From Bacteroidales bacterium (GTDB taxonomy: Bacteria > Bacteroidota > Bacteroidia > Bacteroidales > Bacteroidaceae), in the NCBI GenBank assembly GCA_004555055.1, contig SFJN01000003.1, forward strand, positions 1 to 34,818: DNA of 34,818 nucleotides. Reading direction: 5' to 3'. Made by a program: the position numbers and the translations under genes. Shown piece after piece: positions 18,901-25,781 of the stretch (its first letter is position 1; every line of letters begins with the position of its first letter). The notes beneath the pieces were generated by a model. The model had not been told where the DNA came from and searched no databases. It saw nothing but the letters and a program-made list of their open reading frames with translations.

Positions 18901-20403
18901 CTTTTTGTCGGTCGAGAATTCTCCCACCTGAAAAGTCTGTCCGCGGTAGGTGTATTCGAAGGCTACCGCCAGTACCTGGTCGGGCTGGAGTGCCGACTTG
19001 AGGGAGACGTATCCGAGTGCACTGTTGAGGGTATATTCGCTGCTGGTGAGGAGTCTGGCGTTTTCCAGTTTTTCATAGTCGCGTCCCCCTTCGAGTCCGG
19101 CGCCGTCGAGGAGTCCGGTGGCCTGCGAGAGGTCGCGTATGCCGGGAATAGTCTGTGTGAGATACTGGTATGCGGTGTTTGAGGCGTTCGATGGTACGGC
19201 CAATCCCTGACCTTGCCACAGCGGGGAACTTAGGTGTATGCCTTCGCCGAGGTCGGTAAGTGCAATGATGTTGCGGGTGTTCTGTGTCTGCCCGTTTTTG
19301 TTGGTCACCCACAGTTCGATGCGGTTGACGGTGACGCCGCTGAGGATGTTCGGCAGAGTGGTCATCCATCCGTCGTAGTTGTCGCGGAAATAGTGTGCGA
19401 GGAAGAAATGTCGGTTCTCGCTGTAGTCGCTGGCACTGAACTCGAATGGGGTGGTTTGCACGCCGTTTTTCGACTTGACGGTCTGCGATGCCGACTTTTT
19501 CTGCGCCACCATGGTCTGTACGGTGAGCTTTCCGAACTGCAGGTCGGTGCGTAGTCCGAAGAGACTGTTGGCACCGCGTATGAGGCTCGACTGTGTAGGC
19601 ATGGAGACGTTGCCTGCTTCCACGAGCTTGACGATTTCGTCCTCCTTGCCTTCGTAGCGGAGTTTCAGATTTTGGGTGTCGAAGTTGAAGGTGGCCTCGG
19701 AGTTGTAGTTGAAGTTGAGGTTCACCTTATCGCCCACCTTGCCGTTGAGGGAGAGGTTGATGTTTTCGTCAAGGTCAAATCCGAACACCTTGCGGTTGCG
19801 CTCCGAGAGTGTGGGGTTGTCCACAAATTTCAGGTTGCCGCCGATTTTCAGTTCCGCGCTTCCCTGGGTTTTTACACGCACGCCTCCGGGACCGAAGATC
19901 TTCTCTGCAGGACCGAGGTCGAAGTGCATGTCGGTGAAGTCGAACTTTTCCTTGCCGGCATTGGCGGCTTCTTCCGCGTTCTTCTTCTTGAAATACTGTT
20001 GCATCGACTGCTGCATGGCCCATGATTCGTAGTCGTCGTAGGTCATGAAGAAGGGGACATAGAGGAACGCTCCGCTGGCACTTGCCGTGGCGTTGCTTTC
20101 GCCCTCGCTGCTTTTTGCTCCGCTTTGTCCGCCAATGAGTTGCGAGCCGTAGCTGTAAGTTCCTGTCTTTTCGTCGTAGAAGACTCCGGTCTTGATATTT
20201 TCCGGGTCGTGAAGGTCTCCTGTTCTGCGTGGTTCTATGCCCTGCGGGTCGCCGGTGTGTCTCACCGTGAAGGGTACAACCGTATCCTCGTCGACGGTGA
20301 TGCCGGTGGCATAGGGAATGGCGCTGTGCATCGATGCAGCAAAGGCCGCCACTCCGATGAGGGCGACAGCAATTGCAGCGGTGATGTATATGAAGCGCTT
20401 CAT
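12901..20403 (-). CDS. sprA: SprA, type IX secretion outer-membrane translocon
   Basis: SprA (Sov in Porphyromonas) is the giant beta-barrel through which type IX secretion substrates cross the outer membrane. The start at 20403 gives MKRFIYITAAIAVALIGV, a signal peptide, and a 2,500-residue product, the usual size; a TTG six codons upstream is less likely. The SprA N-terminal domain is clear at about residues 165-310, with NPTLSERNRKVFGFD, GKVGDKVNLNFNYN and LIRGANSLFGLRTDLQFGKL. A related block lies near residues 1790-1870, and the remainder is amphipathic beta-strand. It follows ruvA by 48 bases, a conserved pairing in Bacteroidetes. Long open frames on the opposite strand are shadows. Confidence 0.95.
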   Translation of the reverse strand: MKRFIYITAAIAVALIGVAAFAASMHSAIPYATGITVDEDTVVPFTVRHTGDPQGIEPRRTGDLHDPENIKTGVFYDEKTGTYSYGSQLIGGQSGAKSSEGESNATASASGAFLYVPFFMTYDDYESWAMQQSMQQYFKKKNAEEAANAGKEKFDFTDMHFDLGPAEKIFGPGGVRVKTQGSAELKIGGNLKFVDNPTLSERNRKVFGFDLDENINLSLNGKVGDKVNLNFNYNSEATFNFDTQNLKLRYEGKEDEIVKLVEAGNVSMPTQSSLIRGANSLFGLRTDLQFGKLTVQTMVAQKKSASQTVKSKNGVQTTPFEFSASDYSENRHFFLAHYFRDNYDGWMTTLPNILSGVTVNRIELWVTNKNGQTQNTRNIIALTDLGEGIHLSSPLWQGQGLAVPSNASNTAYQYLTQTIPGIRDLSQATGLLDGAGLEGGRDYEKLENARLLTSSEYTLNSALGYVSLKSALQPDQVLAVAFEYTYRGQTFQVGEFSTDKKDNTQALIVKTLRNTACTPHAGNWDLMMRNAYALGARQVQKDKFRLDIKLLSDTSGVYLSYLPEPGLKDKRLLTLMNLDRLDNNNKTNPNGYFDFVDGYTILANEGIVFFPSVEPFGSYLREQIGSDDVAERYCYPELYDSTKTVAKQIAEHNKFVITGEYRASRSDEISLGTTQIPRGGVVVTAGGVTLTEGTDYTVDYNAGIVRILNKSILDAGTSVNCSVESNDNYGMQRKTMVGLGLKYDFSKDFSIGATIMHLGEQPLTTKVAMGEEPLNNTLWGANIAWKRQFQWLTDLINRVPFINAKSPSSINFSAEFAHLIAGANKGAQGNASYIDDFENTKSEINISTPSEWTICSTPSMFAESKLSNDVRYGYNRALLAWYYIDPLFTRRSSSLTPGYIKGDLKQLSSPDVREVPISELYPNKSINYQDAATLSVLNLAYYPNERGPYNLDPSLDADGHLLQPNKRWGGMMRKLDMNDFETANIEYIEFWLMDPFLKYDGTITSHDYSGGHTPDMHTGDLYFNLGEISEDILKDGKKFYESGLPTEPSSTDFTETVWGRVPNQTSVTYAFNTQSGARQRQDVGYNGLSSEDERSFGAYAEFLQQIQGIVRPEVYDSIMQSPSADRYHYFRGTDWDERQTDILGRYKYINLPNGNSVASDDGPENYSTTYKSTPDAEDINSDYTLNEYEKYYQYHIRIAPEAMVVGQNFIVDSRIASVKTRDNETNECRWYLFRIPVDQYERREGNITDFSSIRFMRMFLTGFENPTVLRFGTLNLVRGEWRPYEQALYAGKAPDASGTLEVSAVNFEENNEKQPVNYVLPPGISRVIDPGNAVVLQNNEQSMALTVRDLASGDARAVYKNTALDLRRYRHLQLFVHANALPDDATELADGQMSLFLRLGSDYKNNFYEYEIPLTITPPGQYSGTAGQREVWPEENMLDIDLELLTNAKKNRNHQKSLGLISFSTLYSEYDEAHPKNKISVQGNPSLGEVKTVMIGVRNNSRAIKSIEVWTNELRLQEFTNKGGWAARAQLNLQLSDLASIAFTGHMETNGFGGLEETLSQRRDDDLREYTITTNIEAGRFLPEKVKLNAPIYYSYSKERSIPMYNPLDTDMSMDEALEGLATKAERDSLQNIADRIVTSKNFSVSNFRFNRVTKRQPMPYDLANFSLGYAHSLRYTTGETTAWERNENWRGNFSYSYSPAMKPVEPFKRLIKGKSPWLRLPKELGISYLPQSISFNTDITRSYYELQERDMEQLDNTSLPLSFASDFLWNRNFSLRWDPTKQIHFNFSSGTNAEIEQPYVPLNKDLYPTEYEAWKDSVRTSLLHFGAPLSYQQQTDISWNIPVNKIPVFDWITSDVKYAATYNWQRGTELPDGSSMGNTIANSRNASANGKLNFETLYNHSKWLKEVNRMFSGQKARGRTADKQKKPEFFEKEIQLLADTTVTIPHNQRTKSVRVTALRWDGQRYPLRFKVLDANRIEILSQDTAKVKVKVIPKRRREEMGWYKTLQYTARGLMLIRNVSVSYKNTQNMSVPGFLPNVGDMLGQHRTAGAFAPGLDFAFGVAGEDYIRKAYDREWLLCSDSIVSPATVNRSENLDIKATLEPVRELKVNLNLSRTVTKARTIQYMFEGMPVTQTGTFNMTTIAFGTAFKGIGSADNGYRSSTFEHFLSLLPVYRERFERRYQGTKYPQGTAHAGETFNPEYGSVTPYSSDVMIPAFLDAYTASGGGMNIFPALRKLLPNWSLSYAGLAKLPRMKKVFKSFNLNHSYKCTYAVGSYNTFTAFHASEGDFGFVDDVETGAPIPSSMFDVSTISVNENFSPLVGVDMTFLNNVTAKVEHRRSRVMALSMTSQQLTETHSRDFTIGAGYKINDFRLFGSGSTRKTKGKQKGGNDADDEVKSNISKKGNKGFSGNDFSHSLNLRLDISFRNQSAIQRNILTLTSQATSGNKVVQASFTADYAISKYLTLSLYYDRQVNRPLLTSSSYPTRTQDFGINLKFQLAR

Positions 20404-20451
20404 GAATATGGTTGGTTTCAATGTTCGGGATGGGGGTGGTGTTGCGTCGGA

Positions 20452-21063
20452 CTATTTCAGGACTTTCAGCGCCGACTTGATGATTTGCTGTACTGCCATT
20501 CCGGGCTGTTCCTTCAGGATGGCAGCCACGGCCTTGCGGACGTTTGCAGGCTGGAATCCGAGGATGGTGAGTGCTCCGATGGCTTCTTCCGCCTGTTCGC
20601 GGTCGGCAGGTGCAATGCCTCCGCCTTGTGATGCCGTCACATCGAGTGCACCGCCGGCGATGAGCTGCCCCACCTTGTCCTTGAGGTCGAGTACTATGCG
20701 TGCCGCAGCCTTAGGCCCGATGCCCTTTACGCTCTTCAGCATGCCCACCTGCTCGTTCTGGATGATTCCGGCAAGTTCCTGTGTGCTGAATGCGCTGAGC
20801 ACCATGCGTGCAGTCTGGCCTCCAATGCCGTTGACGCTTGTCAGGGCTTCAAAGAGGGTGCGCTCCTCGCGGGTGGCGAACCCGTAAAGGTCGTGGGTGT
20901 CCTCGCGGAGTACCTCGCAGACGTAGAGCTTCGCCGTTTCGCGGCCCTGGAGGGCGGTGAACGTATTGAGCGAGATGGTGAGGAGATATCCTACACCACC
21001 GGCTTCGATGACGGCTTCTGTAGGAGTGAGTTCGTCGACAAATCCTTTTATATGTGCGATCAT
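20452..21063 (-). CDS. ruvA: Holliday junction branch migration protein RuvA
   Basis: RuvA binds Holliday junctions and loads the RuvB motor. The start at 21063 gives MIAHIKGFVDEL, the expected N-terminal OB-fold, and a 203-residue protein of normal size. Two helix-hairpin-helix motifs are visible, LTSVNGIGGQTARMVL and LKSVKGIGPKAAARIVLDL. The C-terminal domain, after an Ala/Gly linker, holds EEAIGALTILGFQPANVRKAV. The frame extends 30 codons upstream without family similarity. A near-consensus -7 box, TTCCTTTG on the minus strand, lies at 21143-21150. Transcription probably continues into sprA. Confidence 0.96.
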   Translation of the reverse strand: MIAHIKGFVDELTPTEAVIEAGGVGYLLTISLNTFTALQGRETAKLYVCEVLREDTHDLYGFATREERTLFEALTSVNGIGGQTARMVLSAFSTQELAGIIQNEQVGMLKSVKGIGPKAAARIVLDLKDKVGQLIAGGALDVTASQGGGIAPADREQAEEAIGALTILGFQPANVRKAVAAILKEQPGMAVQQIIKSALKVLK

Positions 21064-21220
21064 GGACGGGTGAATGGTTGCGTTCGGTTTGGAAAATGTG
21101 GTCTGACAGGTGGAATTGTACAATCCACCGGATACAATAACGCAAAGGAACAAAATTTATTGTACACCTTTCCTTTTCAGTAAGCCATAATCGTAGTTTT
21201 CCCCGAATTAACGCAAAATA

Positions 21221-21252
21221 TTGCCACACTCATAAAATAATTTGTATTTTTG
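21221..21252 (+). promoter_or_regulatory. Probable promoter of the phosphatase gene
   Basis: TTG (21221-21223) lies 21 bases ahead of TATTTTTG (21245-21252), a good Bacteroidetes promoter. Transcription would start near 21259, at or just past the first in-frame ATG (21258), which argues for the ATG at 21291. Confidence 0.6.
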
Positions 21253-21290
21253 TACGCATGAAAGCAAACATAACCTTCAAAAGAACCTTG

Positions 21291-22643
21291 ATGTCTTCCA
21301 GGCGTCTGTCTGTACTCTCCTCCGTTTTGTTCGGCACATTCTTTTCGCTTCCGCTTTTCGGACAGCTGCAGAATGTGGTTATCAACACCCAGGACACGTT
21401 GGCCTGCCGTGTGCGCACGGCACAGGTTGAAAAGGTGACGGTGGCTCCCGGCGGAACGTCCGTGAGTTTGACCACTGTGGCTGGCGAGACGGTAGATTTT
21501 CCTGCCGACGAATTCATGAACCTCGAAGTGAGGCAGGCAATGGCTCCCATTGTGAATTACCGCCACAATGTGGAGAACCCCTATGTCCAGCGATTCGTCC
21601 ATCATACCGTTTACGATACTCTCGACTATTCGTATTCCGTGGTGGAGGATTTCATCGACCTGAAAAAGCGTCGTGATTTCCCCAATCCTCTTGTCTTTCG
21701 TCTGCGTCCTGTGGCAAACGGTGTGGAGCCCATGACTCCGTATCCCGGAGGCTGTTCGCTGCAGATTTCGCGCAGCGACGATTTTTCAAAGTCTCCGCTT
21801 CTGCCCATGCCCGGCGATTCGGCGGTGGTCTACGACCTTACGCCTGGCGACACCGTCCGTTACCGCATCGTCTCCAATGCCACGGGAGTGCGTCTGCAAC
21901 AGGGCGTAGCTGCAATTGAGGGACAGGTGAGGATGATTTACCTCGAAAGTGTGGACAATGTCCGCGACATCGGTGGATGGCCTGTCCTGGGGGGAGGCCA
22001 CATCCGTTATGGAATGCTCTATCGGGGCTCGAAACTTCACACCGCTGGTACCACGTTTATCAGCGACGATGACGTGCAGCGCATGAGGGACCTTGGAATC
22101 CGTGCGGAGTTTGATTTGCGCGGACGTACCGAAGCCAACAATGCAGAGGCGCAATATGCCTATTCAAGATTGGGAAAAGACGTGCCATACGATATCGTCA
22201 ATGCCGGATGCATTGCCTATATGGCCATCTTCGACAAGCCTGCGACCATTGCGCTCGAATGGCGCAAGATGTATTATCGCTTCAAGCAGGGAGTGCCGCT
22301 TTTCTACCATTGTTCGCGAGGATGCGACCGTGTGGGCACCCTCACCCTCTTAATTGAGGGTGTACTCGGGGTGAGTGAGAACGACCTTTGTCTGGACTAC
22401 GAGCTGAGCAGTTTCTGTGGTAAGGACGGCTTGCGTCACCGCAACGAGCGCTATCTGCATCCCGATTACGACTTTGAGGCGGTGATGCGGACCATCAAGT
22501 CCTATCCTGGCGAAACGTTACGCGACAAGTTCGAATACTATCTGGTCAGGGTTTGCGGAGTGTCGGCTTCGGAAATCGAGGCTTTCCGTAAGGGAATGAT
22601 TGTTCCCGATGTCCACTGGCGTCCGGAACGTCCTAAACGGTAA
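21291..22643 (+). CDS. Secreted tyrosine-protein phosphatase-like protein
   Basis: The 450-residue protein has a signal peptide (SVLSSVLFGTFFSLPLFG). The N-terminal 200 residues look beta-rich, possibly an Ig-like domain. The C-terminal half matches the Y_phosphatase3 family: SVDNVRDIGGWP and IRYGMLYRGSKLH, then the CX5R loop HCSRGCDRVGT with nucleophile Cys341 and Arg347 (numbered from 21291). Related bacterial enzymes remove phosphate from tyrosine or phosphoinositides; the substrate here is unknown. The start at 21291 is preferred over 21258 because the promoter places the transcript start at 21258-21260. The gene is monocistronic, with a terminator at 22746-22785. Confidence 0.85.
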   Translation: MSSRRLSVLSSVLFGTFFSLPLFGQLQNVVINTQDTLACRVRTAQVEKVTVAPGGTSVSLTTVAGETVDFPADEFMNLEVRQAMAPIVNYRHNVENPYVQRFVHHTVYDTLDYSYSVVEDFIDLKKRRDFPNPLVFRLRPVANGVEPMTPYPGGCSLQISRSDDFSKSPLLPMPGDSAVVYDLTPGDTVRYRIVSNATGVRLQQGVAAIEGQVRMIYLESVDNVRDIGGWPVLGGGHIRYGMLYRGSKLHTAGTTFISDDDVQRMRDLGIRAEFDLRGRTEANNAEAQYAYSRLGKDVPYDIVNAGCIAYMAIFDKPATIALEWRKMYYRFKQGVPLFYHCSRGCDRVGTLTLLIEGVLGVSENDLCLDYELSSFCGKDGLRHRNERYLHPDYDFEAVMRTIKSYPGETLRDKFEYYLVRVCGVSASEIEAFRKGMIVPDVHWRPERPKR

Positions 22644-22745
22644 GGGCGTCTGTTTTCCACTTCGTCCTGTGCACTCGCTTCCATGTGAAGACGGAAACAG
22701 TGCAATCGCAGGAATGTGTGGATGTTGTAGAATAATATAGATATC

Positions 22746-22785
22746 AAGTGCATGGCGCAGAATTCATATTCTCTGCCATGCACTT
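22746..22785 (+). terminator. Terminator after the phosphatase gene
   Basis: AAGTGCATGGC (22746-22756) pairs perfectly with 22775-22785, and the stem can extend inward past a mismatch; CTTCTTTCC follows. The gap 22644-22973 holds only this hairpin, the one at 22905-22941 and no gene. Confidence 0.65.
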
Positions 22786-22904
22786 CTTCTTTCCGAGACG
22801 GTTGCTATTTGGATGTGATCATATGAGGTGTGATGCTTAGAGGTAAGCATCCGTATGGTTACTGATAGAGGAAATGATGTGCACGACTTTGGATAAATAA
22901 AAAT

Positions 22905-22941
22905 GTTCCGGCCGTATACTGGGTGAGTATACGGCCGGAAC
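22905..22941 (-). terminator. Intrinsic terminator of the polysaccharide export gene
   Basis: GTTCCGGCCGTATACT (22905-22920) pairs perfectly over 16 bp with 22926-22941 around a 5-base loop. On the minus strand ATTTTTATTT follows. It lies 33 bases after the stop of the SLBB gene. Confidence 0.85.
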
Positions 22942-22973
22942 TGTATTGGGAACCTATGAAGTGGTGTGTGGGC

Positions 22974-25496
22974 TTATTTCTTCATGTTGTTGATGGCAGA
23001 AGCGATGACGGCACCCAATGATGCGAAGCTCATGGAGAGCGAGAGAATCTGGGCGGTGGTCATACGGTTGCGCTTGCCCTTGGCAGGTACAACGATATTG
23101 CATCCCGGCTGTATGTCCTTGCGACTGCGGACGCGGGTGACGGTACCGTTCATGTTGATGGCAAACACGCGCGATTCCTTGGCGCGGAGATTGAAGCCTC
23201 CGGACTGGTTGATGTAGTAGGAGAGCGGTGCCTCGGGGATGTAGGCCACGGTGTTGGGGTACATGACCTCGCCGTTGACGGTGACGGTGTTGTTGTACTG
23301 CGGGATGGAGAGGATGTCGCCATCCTGAAGGATGATGTCGTAGCGGTCGTCACCGGGATTTTCAATGGCCTTGTCGAGGTTGATACCGATGTATTTCGTG
23401 TCACCGATTTCAAGTTTCTTGACGTCGATGCTGTCGCCCGTAGCTGCAATCTTAAGAAGAGCACGTTGCATGGCCTTGTCCTCCTCTGTCATCTGCCGCT
23501 GCAGGCGGGCACCCTTGAGATAGGCCTGTGCGGTAACTCCGCCGCACTGCTTGACGATGTCGGAGAGGCGGGAATTCTTCTTGGTCAGACCGTAAACGCC
23601 CACGAAGGTGGCTTCGCCCTCTACGGTGACATGCTGTTGCTCGTTGTTTCCGGGTGACTGGCGGACATATACCTCATCGAAAGGCTGGAGCATGAAGCCC
23701 TCGTTGCCGTCGACGATGAAACCTTCTTTCAGACAGAAGGTGAAAAATTCGCCTACAGTTTCCGGTGCTGTGAGGGCATAGTTGTCGCGGTGGCGGCGCA
23801 TGACGTCAATCTTCGTCACAGACGCATTGTCCTTCATGCCGCCAGCCTGGAGAATCAGGTCTTCAATGGTGGTACCTTCAGCATATTCGTAGGTGCCGGG
23901 GTATACAACCTCGCCGCTGATAACGAGTACGCGTTCCTCCTCCTGGTCCTTGTGCGAGGGGATGAAGACGACATCCTCGTTCTTGAGGGTAATGTCGGCG
24001 ACTTCATGAGCAAGGAGTGCAGCGGTGTTGAAGGAGATGACCTCGAGCGACCGGTTTTCCTTGCGGCGGTGGATGATGCCTCGTGTGGTCATGGCGTCTT
24101 CAGAGAGTCCGCCGGCCTTTTCTATGAGCTGGCGTACGGTGGCCATGTCTCCGTCAATCTGGAAGTATCCGGGGCGCATGACTGCACCTTTCACTTCCAC
24201 GGTGTTCTCGAAGCGGTTGAGGGTGGAGTCGACGCTGACGCTGTCGGCATCGCAAAGCTGGAAGGCGTTGCGGTCGAATTCTCCGACGGAGAACACGCGC
24301 TTGACTCCGCCCTTCTTGCGTACGACGGTAACGTTTTCCTCGTATGCATCGCCTGCAAAGCCTCCGGCATACTTCAGCAATGTGCCGAGCGATTCACTCT
24401 GTTTCATCTCGTACCACATGGGACGTTTCACCTTGCCGGTAAGCTGGACGAGACAGTCGTAAGGGCCGACGACGATGACATCGTTAGAGGTGAGGCGTAC
24501 GTTGCCGCTGAGATTTCCGTTGAGGATATAGTCGTAGATGTCGACGGTGGAGATGCAGCGTCCGGAGCGGAACACCTTGATGTCGCGCATGGTGCCGATG
24601 TCGTTTGTGCCGCCTGCCATATAGAGTGCATGGAATACGGTGGCAAATGCGCTGAGGGTGTAGGTTCCGGGCATTTGCACTTCTCCCATGACGTTGACGG
24701 TGATGGTTTTGGTCTGGCCTACACTCAGGCGTACGTTGGAGCCTGCAAAATGGGAGGACAGTATGCCCTTGACACGGGAATTGGCCTGGGAGACGGTAAG
24801 TCCGCTGACATTGACAGGACCGAAGTCCTCGAGATTGATGTAGCCATCGGGGGATACCGTACATTCGTACGACTTGGTGGAAGAGCCCCAGACGTCGACA
24901 CTGACGGCATCGCCCGGGCCAAGGCGGTAGTCGGCCGGTGTGGCGATGTTCATCTCAGGCTCGAAAGTGAGTTGCTTGTTGTTGAAGATGTCGCGTCCGA
25001 AGACCTTCTTGCCTACCGGCTTTTCAAGTTCTTCCTCGAAGTCATCGTAGTATCTGAGGGTATCGGGGAAAAGGAAGTCTGCTTCACCGTCGACTTCTTC
25101 AATCTGCGACTGCTTGTATTTCATGCGCTCTTGGGGCGTCATGTGCTTGGTGTCGGCCTTCTTCTTTCCCCTTGTAGGGAAGTTGGTGTTCACCTTTTCC
25201 TCGCGTTGCTGTCCGTTAGCGGTACGCATTCTGGGATTTGATCCGGTGATGTCTCTGGCCCCTACTACGGATTTGTTTTTCTGCTTTTCGTAGTTTCGCC
25301 TGATTTTCTGAATGCGGTCAACGGTCACTCCTTTTTCAATAAGGTTTGAGACGATGGTGGAGCGTTCGGTGCCTTTGGCGACTTCTTTTGCGATATAGTC
25401 CTGAATCTGCGAGTCCGTCATGGTGGATTGTGCCATTGATGCCATGGCGGTGAGAAGGAAGAGCAGGAGGATGTGAAGACGTTGTTTGCACTTCAT
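22974..25496 (-). CDS. Polysaccharide biosynthesis/export protein with six SLBB domains
   Basis: A Wza-type outer-membrane export protein. The 840-residue product has a signal peptide ending near MASMAQ without a lipobox. An N-terminal charged helical region contains TERSTIVSNLIEKGVTVDRIQKI. The poly-export domain follows at about 185-255 (DYRLGPGDAVSVDVWG). Six SLBB repeats follow, each of the form V-x-G-E/K-V-x-x-P-G-x-Y, from ITVNVMGEVQMPGTY to VTVNGEVMYPNTV, and a C-terminal hydrophobic helix. Family members carry capsule or exopolysaccharide across the outer membrane. No Wzc kinase or glycosyltransferase is present in the window, so its polysaccharide locus is elsewhere. A MITE lies directly upstream. 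Confidence 0.9.
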   Translation of the reverse strand: MKCKQRLHILLLFLLTAMASMAQSTMTDSQIQDYIAKEVAKGTERSTIVSNLIEKGVTVDRIQKIRRNYEKQKNKSVVGARDITGSNPRMRTANGQQREEKVNTNFPTRGKKKADTKHMTPQERMKYKQSQIEEVDGEADFLFPDTLRYYDDFEEELEKPVGKKVFGRDIFNNKQLTFEPEMNIATPADYRLGPGDAVSVDVWGSSTKSYECTVSPDGYINLEDFGPVNVSGLTVSQANSRVKGILSSHFAGSNVRLSVGQTKTITVNVMGEVQMPGTYTLSAFATVFHALYMAGGTNDIGTMRDIKVFRSGRCISTVDIYDYILNGNLSGNVRLTSNDVIVVGPYDCLVQLTGKVKRPMWYEMKQSESLGTLLKYAGGFAGDAYEENVTVVRKKGGVKRVFSVGEFDRNAFQLCDADSVSVDSTLNRFENTVEVKGAVMRPGYFQIDGDMATVRQLIEKAGGLSEDAMTTRGIIHRRKENRSLEVISFNTAALLAHEVADITLKNEDVVFIPSHKDQEEERVLVISGEVVYPGTYEYAEGTTIEDLILQAGGMKDNASVTKIDVMRRHRDNYALTAPETVGEFFTFCLKEGFIVDGNEGFMLQPFDEVYVRQSPGNNEQQHVTVEGEATFVGVYGLTKKNSRLSDIVKQCGGVTAQAYLKGARLQRQMTEEDKAMQRALLKIAATGDSIDVKKLEIGDTKYIGINLDKAIENPGDDRYDIILQDGDILSIPQYNNTVTVNGEVMYPNTVAYIPEAPLSYYINQSGGFNLRAKESRVFAINMNGTVTRVRSRKDIQPGCNIVVPAKGKRNRMTTAQILSLSMSFASLGAVIASAINNMKK

Positions 25497-25498
25497 GG

Positions 25499-25506
25499 CA
25501 AAGGTA
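25499..25506 (-). promoter_or_regulatory. -7 box next to the export gene start
   Basis: The minus strand reads TACCTTTG, an exact TAnnTTTG match, but it lies only two bases from the ATG at 25496. If used, the transcript would be essentially leaderless. The MITE begins three bases beyond the box, so its terminal repeat fills the -33 to -7 spacer. Confidence 0.4.
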
Positions 25507-25509
25507 TTT

Positions 25510-25696
25510 GGGATGTTCTATAAATTAGTTTATTATTCAATTACGAAGTGTTCTTATGCTTGGCCAGTTTTTAGGCTCTCACTTGTATCTTTCTCTCCTT
25601 TAAACACTTGCATAGCCCGCTATGCGCGTGTTCGAAGGACAGAAATCTACTGCGCGATAGCTCAAAACTGTCTCAAGCTAATTTATAGAACACCCC
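25510..25696. mobile_element. MITE-like element with 19-bp terminal inverted repeats
   Basis: The left end, 25510-25528 (GGGATGTTCTATAAATTAG), is the inverted complement of the right end, 25678-25696, at 18 of 19 positions. ATTT flanks both ends (25506-25509 and 25697-25700) and may be a 4-bp target duplication. The 187-bp element encodes no transposase and holds a perfect palindrome, GCATAGC-CC-GCTATGC, at 25610-25625. A longer relative is at 1-285 and a lone end at 12510-12528. It would be moved by a transposase encoded elsewhere. The gap 25497-25781 holds no gene. Confidence 0.75.
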
Positions 25697-25718
25697 ATTT
25701 GTCAAATCGTGTGGGAAT

Positions 25719-25753
25719 TCCGCATCCGTTACCGAAAGGTTGCGGGATGCGGA
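25719..25753 (-). terminator. Hairpin downstream of rny
   Basis: TCCGCATCC (25719-25727) pairs perfectly with GGATGCGGA (25745-25753), with ACC-GAAA-GGT pairing inside. It begins 29 bases after the rny stop. A good U-tract is missing, so termination is likely but not certain. Confidence 0.5.
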
Positions 25754-25781
25754 GTGTGGGTAAATGTGGTTGGATGAAGTG

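Noticed and set aside
23790..25241. A 483-codon open frame on the plus strand inside the export gene
   Set aside because: It is antisense to conserved SLBB repeats, with composition typical of a shadow frame.
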